This document shows, piece by piece, positions 24,641-32,511 of a stretch of 64,000 bases of DNA. Every line of letters begins with the position of its first letter. The first letter of the stretch is position 1. This DNA comes from an uncultured Lachnospiraceae bacterium. GTDB taxonomy: Bacteria; Bacillota; Clostridia; Lachnospirales; Lachnospiraceae. The stretch lies in the NCBI GenBank assembly GCA_910578645.1, contig CAJTQI010000001.1, positions 1 through 64,000 on the forward strand. The letters run 5' to 3'. The position numbers were made by a program, and so were the translations under genes. The notes below the pieces were generated by a model. It had not been told where the DNA came from, did no database searches, and saw only the letters and a list, made by a program, of their open reading frames with translations.

Positions 24641-25627
24641 ATGTACATAAATCAGTTCTTTGAGCTTACCATGACAATGAATCATGAAAGATTTCATAAA
24701 GTTTTTAGACATGCATACGGTAAGATGAAATGTATGGAGAATATGGAAGATGAGTATATAGACCGCACCATAGAGGGAAAAGGTTTGACGGTTATATATC
24801 GTGACAGCCAGTATAAGAAGAAAATAAAATTGATCGTTAATGTGGATCGGCTGCTGGATGGCAATAAACCTGATCCTGACAGGATTCTCCGAAAGTTAAA
24901 TAAGCGGATTGGAGAGTATTTTGAGTATATGTACACATTGGATGATTTCTTCATATCGGGGATGAAGATTGCAGTGGATATCAATGTAGGTACTCATAAT
25001 GATGTAGAAGCATATTTACAAGTTTTACGGAGAATTAGAAGAGTGAAAGGATTCTCGTCAGTCAGGTATGAGTGTTTTGAGAATGTTGATAGTTTCTGCT
25101 TAGAGGGTAACAGTAACGGTATTGGCTTTATGGCTTATGATCTGGAAAGATTATATCGGCAACTCAATGAGGACGATATCAAGCATAAGAAACTAAAGTC
25201 AATGATAAGGGAGTCGGATGGGATTCTTCGGACAGAAGTACGGTTGACAAAAGCAAAGATAGTGCGGATATATGCCGATAAAGAGGATATATCCGCACAG
25301 ATCATAACATTGGCAGAAAAGCGCCAAGATATATTTTTAGAAATATTTGAAAGAATAATACCGTATGGAGATTTTTATAAGAAGGGTAAGGCGGAAGAAA
25401 TAATCTGGGCGGAGATTAAGGATGACAGATTAAGGAGGAGGATGTTGTGGCTAGTGGCACTTATTACAGAGAAGAAGTCGCTTTATCTGGCACAGAAGGC
25501 AATGGACTGTAGGAATATGAAAAAAGTTATGAAGGCGTTCGCGAAGATAAATTTGTCTCCTGTTACTATAAGTAAACGGCAGGATGTGAAGTGGTTGAAA
25601 AATATTTATGAGTTTTTGTGTGATTGA
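24641..25627 (+). CDS. second Rep_trans-like replication/mobilization protein
   Basis: 328 residues from ATG 24641 (GGAGGG, 6-nt spacing). It has the same three-part layout as the preceding protein: FFISGMKIAVDINVGTHND near 110 (strand with paired Asp), SNGIGFMAYDLERLYRQ near 168 (Tyr element) and GILRTEVRLTKAKIVRIY near 200 (R-x-E-x-R-L), followed by a basic helical C-terminus. The R-E-R-L pattern is close to MobT/Rep_trans relatives. It is separated from the first by 170 bp. Two tandem divergent copies suggest separate nickase/initiator and accessory roles. Not recognised with certainty. Confidence 0.5.
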   Translation: MYINQFFELTMTMNHERFHKVFRHAYGKMKCMENMEDEYIDRTIEGKGLTVIYRDSQYKKKIKLIVNVDRLLDGNKPDPDRILRKLNKRIGEYFEYMYTLDDFFISGMKIAVDINVGTHNDVEAYLQVLRRIRRVKGFSSVRYECFENVDSFCLEGNSNGIGFMAYDLERLYRQLNEDDIKHKKLKSMIRESDGILRTEVRLTKAKIVRIYADKEDISAQIITLAEKRQDIFLEIFERIIPYGDFYKKGKAEEIIWAEIKDDRLRRRMLWLVALITEKKSLYLAQKAMDCRNMKKVMKAFAKINLSPVTISKRQDVKWLKNIYEFLCD

Positions 25628-25746
25628 ATATAAATGATGAAGGATTTACATATGAGTGGAATTGCCTCATTTCATATTTTACTTTTACTTGTATCTAGGA
25701 AAGCAATAAGATATAATTGGCGGTAAAAGAGAGGGGAGGTATGACC

Positions 25747-26571
25747 ATGAAGAGTGAAATGAAAGAAATCCCACTGGACTTTTTGCAGCCTTTTAGGGAA
25801 CATTCCGGGCGGACATATGAAGGAGAACGATTGCAGCAATTTATGAGAAGTATTGAGAAAAATGGACTGCTTAATCCTATCATTGTTCGTTCTGCTGGTA
25901 ATAATCAATATGAGATCATATGTGGTCACAACCGCGCTAAGGCTATGAAAGCATTGGGGCGGAATACCATTATGGCGGATATAAGAGAGCTATCGGACGA
26001 AGAGGCTATAGAAATATTTTATGAGAGTAACTTAAACCAACAGACATTTTCTGATTGGAGTTATTCAGAGAAAATAAAGGCAGTTAAGTATACTGAAAAA
26101 AAGATTCAAGAATATTCGCAGCAAGGAAGACGCAGGGATTTGGAAAGAAAAAAGATAGAGAAGTCGGAGAATGGAACTTCTGTCCAAACTAGACAGAAGT
26201 CAGACTATTCTAAGAAAAAAATTACTACAAGAGATAAGATGGCTAATCGTCTGGGAATTTCTACAGCCACTTTGAGCAAATATAGGCGGATTATTAAGCT
26301 GCCTGATGAACTGCTTGATCCTATGGCACACTTGCTTGATGAAAAAAAAATTACTTTTGAAATGGCATATATAATTGCAAATATGAGAGAATTTGATATT
26401 AGATCTTTGATTGACTGTAGAGAAAAATATCCAGACAAAAAAATTGACTTAGAAAAATTAAAGCAAATGTCCCACAAAGATAATCAGTTAGCACCGTTGT
26501 CTGTAAAGCAAATTTCTGAAGTTTTTATTCATGAGGAAGATGATTTGATTCCGATTTTAAGAAAAAGATGA
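25747..26571 (+). CDS. ParB/Spo0J-family nuclease-like DNA-binding protein
   Basis: 274 residues from ATG 25747 (GGGGAGG at 25733-25739). ParB N-terminal domain: PLDFLQPFREHSGRTY, then SIEKNGLLNPIIVR and YEIICGHNRAKAMKALG (the CGHNR CTP-binding/ParB box) at 52-65; a helix-turn-helix follows (MANRLGISTATLSKYRRIIKLPDELLDPM). No ParA gene is adjacent. This is the lone-ParB type common on integrative elements near relaxase and FtsK genes, either partition or transcriptional control. AT-rich, like its neighbours. Confidence 0.88.
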   Translation: MKSEMKEIPLDFLQPFREHSGRTYEGERLQQFMRSIEKNGLLNPIIVRSAGNNQYEIICGHNRAKAMKALGRNTIMADIRELSDEEAIEIFYESNLNQQTFSDWSYSEKIKAVKYTEKKIQEYSQQGRRRDLERKKIEKSENGTSVQTRQKSDYSKKKITTRDKMANRLGISTATLSKYRRIIKLPDELLDPMAHLLDEKKITFEMAYIIANMREFDIRSLIDCREKYPDKKIDLEKLKQMSHKDNQLAPLSVKQISEVFIHEEDDLIPILRKR

Positions 26572-26638
26572 TAGTTAGGAAAGTAAAGATATTGGTTTAG
26601 GCAATAAAGATATAATAAAGTTGATGCAGGAGAAATAT

Positions 26639-28453
26639 ATGTGGAAATATTTTAAATCATCGATTGAAGAAGATTTGTTAAGGGAAGGCATTAATATACA
26701 TAGTCCACGTTATAAGGAGTCAGAAAACTATAAAAGAATTGCAAAGGAAAGAATAATCGGACCTAAAGAATTTGGGTGTATGTCTATGGGAGAATTTATT
26801 GAGCGTTTTCTTCTATCAAAAGAGGAAGTGTCTAAAACATATGAGAGTGTATATGATATGGGAAATCCAGAAGAATTGGAGGATAATCAATGTAATGATA
26901 TAGATGTAGCAAAAGAAATTATTATAATACATACCGAAATAGAGGAAGAGAATGTGGAGGTGGAGGCGGAAGAGTTTGTTCAAAAATTTTATAGAAAGGG
27001 TGGATTGTTAGAGCGTCTGAATAAATATCTTCGGATAGATTTAGATGCATTTGATAAAAATAATAAGCGATATAAAAGAGAAAGATGTAAAATATTATAT
27101 TTCTTTTATATGCTAGAACATGAAATTTTTGAAGGGTACAATGTTTTGCAGTTACTTGGTAGACCTTCGATGGAGAGTATAGATAATGCCGCCTTAAATA
27201 TAGAGACTCGGAACGGAATAGTTATCAAAGCTATTAAAGATTCTCTGGAAAAGGAATTATCTTTAACCAGCAAAGAAAAGATTAAAGGAACAGTTAGTAA
27301 AATTGTTAAAAGATGGGATTATATTATAGAGAATGCATATTACTTAATGGATTTCTTCTATAAAAAGGGACGTAAATATGATTTTGATTCAACCATACAA
27401 CCTTTACTGTCTGAATCAGAAGAAATGCAAATTCCTCAAACTTCATGTTACGCGACACTGTCACCTATAGAAATGCTGTATTTAAAGATAATACTACATG
27501 AGTATATGGGAAACGTTAAGGATATTGTTCAAATAAATAATGTTCAGAAGGATTATGATTATAGTGTGCCTCCAGAATTGTTTGAGGAAATGCAGGAACT
27601 TCATTATAAGGTGATAGATATTAGTAAAGTTGAGCAATATATAGATGATAATGCAGAAAGACTATCAAAATATGTTTATCTTGGGAAAAGAGTAAACAAG
27701 GATGATATAAGAAGAATACGAAACATGAAGAAAAAAGTTTGCAAGTGGTTAGATTTTTGTGTCTGTGTAAAGCCGTTATTAGATATAAAAGCTATATCCA
27801 ACGAACTGCAAATAGTGTCTTTTTTGCAGGCAATTATTATAGATGATGCAGATGAGATATTTGATTATACTTTTTATAGATATGAAAAGGATGCCAGTCA
27901 TAAGAGACCGCGTGTTCAAGCCGCATTAAAAAACGATGGCTATGTACCACATGCTTTAAAATGTTACTGGGTACGTAAGGTTACAGATCATTGGTATGCT
28001 AATCTAGGGCGATATGATGAGCGAGTTACATTAAGAAAATTAGAAAAGACTTGTGACAGTATACTTGAGAGGATATTGAGCGAAAATGGTTTGGATGAGA
28101 TGGAGAGTATAAATGAATTTTATCTAAATAAAATGGATGATGGTTTATTAACTACAAAGGAACAGATTCAAGCAGTTGAATGTTTTGAAAAATATATAAA
28201 TGATAAGGGTTTTACTTATATTGATGGATATTATCTAATACGGTATATTTTTTTGTATCTGCCAGAAATTAGAAATACATATGCGGTTGTAACTAAAATG
28301 GTCGATTACACAATAAGGGGAAATGAACCTTGTTTAGATGTGTTGATTCCAGAACATTCGGCTAATGGAAAGGATGATTTAAAATGCGATTTTTCATTGA
28401 AGTTTGATTATCAACGAAAAGAATGTTTTTTGGACGTTTTGAGCTTATCTTGA
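26639..28453 (+). CDS. large orphan protein of the mobilization module
   Basis: 604 residues from ATG 26639 (CAGGAG 6 nt upstream). No domain recognised. It is almost wholly helical and charged, with acidic stretches (EEENVEVEAEEF near 95) and many Tyr/Lys/Glu; no membrane segment and no Walker motif. It lies 67 bp after parB and ends with a strong terminator, so parB and this gene form a transcription unit. A structural or regulatory partner of the replication proteins is possible, but nothing in the sequence proves it. Confidence 0.7.
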   Translation: MWKYFKSSIEEDLLREGINIHSPRYKESENYKRIAKERIIGPKEFGCMSMGEFIERFLLSKEEVSKTYESVYDMGNPEELEDNQCNDIDVAKEIIIIHTEIEEENVEVEAEEFVQKFYRKGGLLERLNKYLRIDLDAFDKNNKRYKRERCKILYFFYMLEHEIFEGYNVLQLLGRPSMESIDNAALNIETRNGIVIKAIKDSLEKELSLTSKEKIKGTVSKIVKRWDYIIENAYYLMDFFYKKGRKYDFDSTIQPLLSESEEMQIPQTSCYATLSPIEMLYLKIILHEYMGNVKDIVQINNVQKDYDYSVPPELFEEMQELHYKVIDISKVEQYIDDNAERLSKYVYLGKRVNKDDIRRIRNMKKKVCKWLDFCVCVKPLLDIKAISNELQIVSFLQAIIIDDADEIFDYTFYRYEKDASHKRPRVQAALKNDGYVPHALKCYWVRKVTDHWYANLGRYDERVTLRKLEKTCDSILERILSENGLDEMESINEFYLNKMDDGLLTTKEQIQAVECFEKYINDKGFTYIDGYYLIRYIFLYLPEIRNTYAVVTKMVDYTIRGNEPCLDVLIPEHSANGKDDLKCDFSLKFDYQRKECFLDVLSLS

Positions 28454-28492
28454 ATATAAATATATTGCAGTTGAAAAGAGGGAAATTTTGGG

Positions 28493-28523
28493 GTGTTCCG
28501 TGTTTTGCGGAACACTTTTTTTT
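28493..28523 (+). terminator. strong rho-independent terminator
   Basis: GTGTTCCG (28493-28500), 7-nt loop, CGGAACAC (28508-28515), then eight T. It ends the parB/orphan transcript. Confidence 0.92.
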
Positions 28524-28608
28524 CCCGTATCATCATAGGCGTAACTATTAATGCCGACTGTTTCTGTTTTTTATTTTAACGAAGCGGTTAAGATGAAAGG
28601 AGATTAAT

Positions 28609-28980
28609 ATGGAAAAATTTTTCCCAGATCAGTATGGAATGGATAACTTGTCAACGGATTATGATGATGTTTTGTCACAGTTACAGCAACTTGATAGGCA
28701 GATTCATAAGCTAAAAAAGAAGAAAAAGGGTGCCAAGTCTAAAAAGAAGCGTAAGTTAAAAAGGCGAGTGAAAGAGCTTGAATTGGAATATCAGCAGTTA
28801 AGGCAGTTCACATTTTTCTTCGCTTACCAATGTAAGACACAATTTAATCAGCAGCCTTGGTGGCAAGGAGCGGTTTGTAACACGTTGCCCAAAGTGTTTG
28901 ATTTGGTAACGGCTACAGTTAATAAGCTACCAGACAAAACAAGACCGCTTTACATCACAGATGGCAGCAATCGGAAGTAA
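28609..28980 (+). CDS. Lys-rich small protein upstream of ftsK-like gene
   Basis: 123 residues, RBS AAAGGAG 7 nt before ATG 28609. An acidic N-terminus is followed by a very basic helix (HKLKKKKKGAKSKKKRKLKR, about 32-51) likely to contact DNA, then a conserved-looking QFTFFFAYQCKTQFNQQPWW segment. No family recognised. It sits between the parB unit and the FtsK-type gene, so an accessory role in DNA processing is possible. Confidence 0.6.
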   Translation: MEKFFPDQYGMDNLSTDYDDVLSQLQQLDRQIHKLKKKKKGAKSKKKRKLKRRVKELELEYQQLRQFTFFFAYQCKTQFNQQPWWQGAVCNTLPKVFDLVTATVNKLPDKTRPLYITDGSNRK

Positions 28981-28996
28981 TTCACTGATAGGTATC

Positions 28997-29025
28997 AGGA
29001 GGGAGCGGGTACCCCGTTTCCTCCT
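28997..29025 (+). terminator. 13-bp hairpin after the Lys-rich gene
   Basis: AGGAGGGAGCGGG (28997-29009) pairs fully, with two G-T pairs, with CCCGTTTCCTCCT (29013-29025), loop TAC, followed by AATTTTAG. A terminator with a weak T-tract. Confidence 0.65.
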
Positions 29026-29039
29026 AATTTTAGCACATT

Positions 29040-29137
29040 CGTTCGTTCATTCGTTTTAGATAATCTGTATATATGTCTTTCAAGGTTATTTGAGCCAATG
29101 ATATATACGCAAAAATTATCAAATGGATGAACGAACG
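29040..29137. repeat. 11-bp inverted repeat flanking the ftsK leader
   Basis: CGTTCGTTCAT at 29040-29050 and its exact complement ATGAACGAACG at 29127-29137, 76 bp apart. The left arm adds a further TTCG step, so CGTTCGTTCATTCG has an internal CGTT/ATTCG periodicity. The right arm ends 6 bp before the GGAGG of the FtsK-type gene. A candidate operator or oriT-like site. Confidence 0.5.
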
Positions 29138-29154
29138 CAAAGGAGGACTTAACT

Positions 29155-30588
29155 ATGAAAACAAAAAAATTAGTTCATAAAATCGAAAAACATTACGCTT
29201 ATCACGGCGCTCATATTAAATTGCAGGTATTGTCAGTAGAAAACAATGGCGACAGGCTTGTTTTTCGCGTTTGTCTCAAACCGGGTACAAAAACAAGTTT
29301 AATTTTTGAGCGTGCCTCTGATATTCAGATGGCGTTACAGATGCGGTTGTTTCAGCCGTTTAGAGATGGGCTAGACCTTTGTCTGGCTGTCTCAAGAAAT
29401 AATGCTACGCAAAACAGTTTGATGAAAATGCTCAGAAGCAGAATGTTTTGTCAAAGCAGAAACTGGCTTCCAATTGCAATAGGTTACAGTGTGAGACAAG
29501 AGATGATTTTTGCAGATTTAGCTGAGATGCCCCATGTCATGTACGCAGGATCTACTAATTCCGGAAAAAGTGTAGGGCTGGTTTGCCTCATTTGTAGCCT
29601 TATAATAAAACAGCCAGTATGGAATGTCAACTTACTTATTTTTGACGTTGGCGCCAATACGCTAGGGGTATTTAATAATATTCCTCATTTATCGTATCCT
29701 ATTATAAAGGATCATGTAACAGGAATTTATGTCGTTAGAAGGCTGATTGAGGAAATGGAAAGACGTATCGACTTAAATGACGATGAACTGCGTATGCTGC
29801 CGGCAATAGTCTGTGTGATTGATGAGTATGTGTCCTTTATCAATAATATCGATGACAAGAAACTGTCCGCAGATATTGCGAGCAAAATATCAAACATTAT
29901 TCGCCGAGGACGCCATGCAAAAATACATTTGGTTATTTCAACGCAAGATCCTGCTCTGAAAAATATGAAAGTTGACGTTGGAAATATTACTACGCGTTTG
30001 GCTTTTAAATGTGCTAAGTACCATAATTCTATAGCAATTTTGGGAGAAAGCGGAGCAGAGAAACTGCAGGGCAAAGGTACGTTACTATTTAAATCAGATA
30101 ACTATCCTGATCCTATATATTTGCAGGGAGCATACATATCTGATGACGAAGCGGCTGAATTAGTGAATTATGTTAAAGCCAAAGAGTATGATTTTAGCAA
30201 TAAGTTTTTGATTCTAGAGTTAAACACATCGGAAGTAGAGGCACAAGTCTGTGAGGATGTGGAGAAAATATGCGATAAAGATGAGGAACTGGCTAAAATC
30301 ATCATATGGATATTAGCGCGGGATAAAATCTCTGCCAGTCAAATTATGGCACATTTTACAATGGGAAATAGAGCCTATGACATTGTTGAGCAGCTATATG
30401 GGATGGGATTGGTAGCAGAAAAGTTTTCTAATCAGCCTAGAAAAGTGCTTCCACAATCATTTCAAGATGTGCCTAATAAAGTACGGGCTTTATTACAAAA
30501 CTGTGGTTATTCGGAAGATATGGTTGCCGAGGTAATCCGTAGCAGGGAGAGCTTTAAAGATTATGAAACATATGTATTCAATCAGTGA
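29155..30588 (+). CDS. FtsK/SpoIIIE-type DNA translocase (element transfer ATPase)
   Basis: 477 residues from ATG 29155 (AAAGGAGGAC upstream). An FtsK/HerA ATPase core: Walker A AGSTNSGKSV at 131-140, Walker B AIVCVIDEY near 217-225, and an arginine-rich RRGRHAKIHLVISTQDP segment near 245. The C-terminal 80 residues read as a winged-helix/gamma-like domain (KISASQIMAHFTMGNRAYDIVEQLYGMGLV). The protein lacks obvious membrane helices. In elements of the Tn916/ICESt type such ATPases act as the DNA coupling protein or move DNA during transfer. Together with the Rep_trans-like genes it forms the mobilization core; no secretion channel genes are present here. Confidence 0.85.
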   Translation: MKTKKLVHKIEKHYAYHGAHIKLQVLSVENNGDRLVFRVCLKPGTKTSLIFERASDIQMALQMRLFQPFRDGLDLCLAVSRNNATQNSLMKMLRSRMFCQSRNWLPIAIGYSVRQEMIFADLAEMPHVMYAGSTNSGKSVGLVCLICSLIIKQPVWNVNLLIFDVGANTLGVFNNIPHLSYPIIKDHVTGIYVVRRLIEEMERRIDLNDDELRMLPAIVCVIDEYVSFINNIDDKKLSADIASKISNIIRRGRHAKIHLVISTQDPALKNMKVDVGNITTRLAFKCAKYHNSIAILGESGAEKLQGKGTLLFKSDNYPDPIYLQGAYISDDEAAELVNYVKAKEYDFSNKFLILELNTSEVEAQVCEDVEKICDKDEELAKIIIWILARDKISASQIMAHFTMGNRAYDIVEQLYGMGLVAEKFSNQPRKVLPQSFQDVPNKVRALLQNCGYSEDMVAEVIRSRESFKDYETYVFNQ

Positions 30589-30620
30589 TTATATATTATT
30601 TCTTCAAGGAGGCGAAGACT

Positions 30621-30815
30621 ATGAACAAGACATTATTTCGTGAATCAAACGAACAAATAACGGTTGATATTGAAAAACTATCCGCCATGCTTTCCTGCGG
30701 ACGGGCAACAGCCCGAAAGATAGGAGAGCAGGCAGAAGCCAGAATCTGTATAGGCAGGCGAGTCCTATATTCTGTCGATAAGATAAAGCAGTATCTGTGC
30801 GATTTGAGTGAATAA
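30621..30815 (+). CDS. xis: excisionase-like small HTH protein
   Basis: 64 residues from ATG 30621 (AAGGAGG upstream). It reads as the Tn916 Xis type: EQITVDIEKLSAMLSCGRAT with winged helix, RKIGEQAEARICIGRRVLYSVDKIKQYL. It directly precedes the integrase, the normal order in this family. It binds near the element ends and steers integrase toward excision. Confidence 0.8.
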   Translation: MNKTLFRESNEQITVDIEKLSAMLSCGRATARKIGEQAEARICIGRRVLYSVDKIKQYLCDLSE

Positions 30816-30929
30816 ATTATAATATCATCTGTTATTTGGAATGGTTCTGTGCTATACTATCTAATATGAAGCAAGCTGGAACCATTCCTATTGGAAAGAA
30901 AGGAGAGCAGAGAAGAAAGGAGTGGCTTT

Positions 30930-32144
30930 ATGGCAAGGAAAGACAATAAAGGTCGAAATCTTCACACAGGTGAATCGCAGCGTAATAACGGAAGCTATAT
31001 GTATCGCTATATAGATGTAAGGAGCCGCAAACGCCAGACGATCTATGCGGGTGATCTGGCAGAACTTAGAGCGAAAGAGAAGCAGCTTGCAAAGGATCTG
31101 GATGATAATATACTAATAGATGGCAGCGCAAAGAAAATGACGGTTAATTCTCTATTTGACTATTATATGGCAATAAAGGAGTTAGCGGATTCCACGCGAG
31201 GTAACTATGTAAAAATGTGGAATAGTCATGTAAGAGATGAGATTGGGAATTTGAAGGTAGTGCAGCTTCTCCCGTCACATATCAAGGCATTTTATGCGAA
31301 GATGTCACGCGCAGGGTACTCTTACTGCACGATCAAGCTGATACATACGCTTTTAAATCCGGCTTTGGAGATGGCAGTAGACGATGATATTATACGGAAA
31401 AACCCGGCTAAAAACGCATTGTCCAGCGACTATGGGAAACCACCGGAAGAAAAGGATATATTGACATTGGATCAGCAGAAGAAATTAGTTTCGTTTATGC
31501 AGGAAAGCAATGTCTACAATGTTTACGAGCCTATGTTTACTGTCTTATTGGATACAGGCTTAAGATGTGGGGAACTGATCGGTCTGACATGGGCGGATGT
31601 GGACATGGAGAACAGGGAACTTTCCATAGATCATCAGCTTATCTATAAGGATTGGGGCGATGGCTACGGATTCCGGGCATCTACACCTAAGACAAAGGCG
31701 GGTGTGCGGATCATTCCGTTTACAGAGAGTGTGTATAAAGCCTTCTTGGAGCAGAAAAAGATCAATTTTATGCTCGGACGGCGCAGCACAGAGGAGATAG
31801 ATGGATATTCAGACTTTATCTTTTTGGCGAAAACGGGAAGACCGCTGATGCCCAGCGCAGTCAATAACGTGATTTACAATGTGGTAGATAAATATAATAA
31901 GGAAGAAGTCGTCAAGGCAAAGAAAGAACACCGAAAGGCGGAGCTTCTTCCGAAAATCTCAGCCCACAACCTACGACATACCGCCTGCACCAACATGGCA
32001 AGACAAGGTATGAACATCAAGGTGCTGCAGTATCTCATGGGTCATGCTCACAGTGATGTGACGATGGATGTATATAACCACATCGCGGGCAGACAGGATG
32101 TCAGGGAGGAAGTTGAGAGGTACGCGCAGGCAGTCGGCAACTGA
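30930..32144 (+). CDS. int: tyrosine site-specific integrase (Tn916-Int type)
   Basis: 404 residues from ATG 30930 (AAAGGAG upstream). Parts in order: N-terminal arm-binding domain (1-70), core-binding SAM-like domain (71-170), catalytic domain. Active-site residues: Arg212 in DTGLRCGEL, Lys near 254, His346 and Arg349 in AHNLRHTACT, His372 in LMGHAHSDVT, and nucleophile Tyr382 in DVYNH. All are present, so it should be active. It is the last gene of the element; the attachment repeat begins 129 bp downstream, with arm-type repeats between. It resembles the fragment at 562-1014. Confidence 0.93.
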   Translation: MARKDNKGRNLHTGESQRNNGSYMYRYIDVRSRKRQTIYAGDLAELRAKEKQLAKDLDDNILIDGSAKKMTVNSLFDYYMAIKELADSTRGNYVKMWNSHVRDEIGNLKVVQLLPSHIKAFYAKMSRAGYSYCTIKLIHTLLNPALEMAVDDDIIRKNPAKNALSSDYGKPPEEKDILTLDQQKKLVSFMQESNVYNVYEPMFTVLLDTGLRCGELIGLTWADVDMENRELSIDHQLIYKDWGDGYGFRASTPKTKAGVRIIPFTESVYKAFLEQKKINFMLGRRSTEEIDGYSDFIFLAKTGRPLMPSAVNNVIYNVVDKYNKEEVVKAKKEHRKAELLPKISAHNLRHTACTNMARQGMNIKVLQYLMGHAHSDVTMDVYNHIAGRQDVREEVERYAQAVGN

Positions 32145-32148
32145 GTGC

Positions 32149-32187
32149 TTACACCCAAAAATAGAAAAATGGTGTAAATTTGGTGTA
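32149..32187 (+). repeat. arm-type GGTGTAA sites, right end
   Basis: TGGTGTA at 32170-32176 and 32181-32187 (11 bp apart), plus an inverted TTACACC at 32149-32155. They lie between int and the right repeat, matching the left-end pair at 1335-1353. Probable binding sites for the integrase N-terminal domain. Confidence 0.55.
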
Positions 32188-32272
32188 AAACACCTGTTAT
32201 TTTTGAAAAACAGAAATTTTGAAACCCGCAAACCTGCATAAACACTGGGTTTGCAAAATTTTAATAAAATAA

Positions 32273-32299
32273 TTAGCACTCACCTCTTGACAGTGCTAA
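32273..32299 (+). promoter_or_regulatory. CIRCE operator of clpB, also the attR site
   Basis: TTAGCACTC (32273-32281), 9-bp spacer ACCTCTTGA, CAGTGCTAA (32291-32299). This is the CIRCE inverted repeat recognised by the heat-shock repressor HrcA, with one mismatch in the right arm (C for G). The first 23 bp (32273-32295) are the direct repeat shared with 1199-1221. The element therefore ends inside this operator, and its target repeat restores it. Confidence 0.85.
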
Positions 32300-32315
32300 C
32301 AATCCGTTGTATTGT
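32287..32315 (+). promoter_or_regulatory. sigma-A promoter of clpB overlapping CIRCE
   Basis: -35 TTGACA at 32287-32292, 17-bp spacer, -10 TATTGT at 32310-32315. The -35 box lies within the CIRCE spacer and right arm, so HrcA binding would block polymerase directly. The -35 is part of the 23-bp attachment repeat; the -10 is chromosomal. Confidence 0.75.
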
Positions 32316-32334
32316 GATAGTGTTAATAGAACAG

Positions 32335-32475
32335 ATGCGCAATACGGCACCATGTATCAGGGCTATTTCTGTAAATACAAACGCAGGAAAGTGCAATATT
32401 GCGTTAGAAGGAGTATATGAAAAGGAAATCCATGTGAACCATGTCGGTGTGCTGACCACATACAATTCATGGTAA
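32335..32475 (+). CDS. possible 46-residue ORF in the clpB leader
   Basis: Opens at ATG 32335, about 13 bp after the likely transcription start, and reads MRNTAPCIRAISVNTNAGKC onward to TTYNSW. It fills most of the 190-nt clpB leader and has no ribosome binding site. It could be a translated upstream ORF or chance. No family recognised. Confidence 0.25.
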   Translation: MRNTAPCIRAISVNTNAGKCNIALEGVYEKEIHVNHVGVLTTYNSW

Positions 32476-32511
32476 ATAGCACAGCTTATTTTGAAGAATG
32501 GAGGGCATACT

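Noticed and set aside
1222..32272. Self-conjugative element with a type IV secretion system
   Set aside because: No VirB4, VirB6, VirD4 or lysozyme-type genes are present; only FtsK-type and Rep_trans-like proteins, so a mobilizable element is the safer reading.
32251..32475. Protein starting upstream of the clpB promoter
   Set aside because: It would need a start inside element DNA before the promoter; only the 46-codon part after the promoter is kept, at low confidence.
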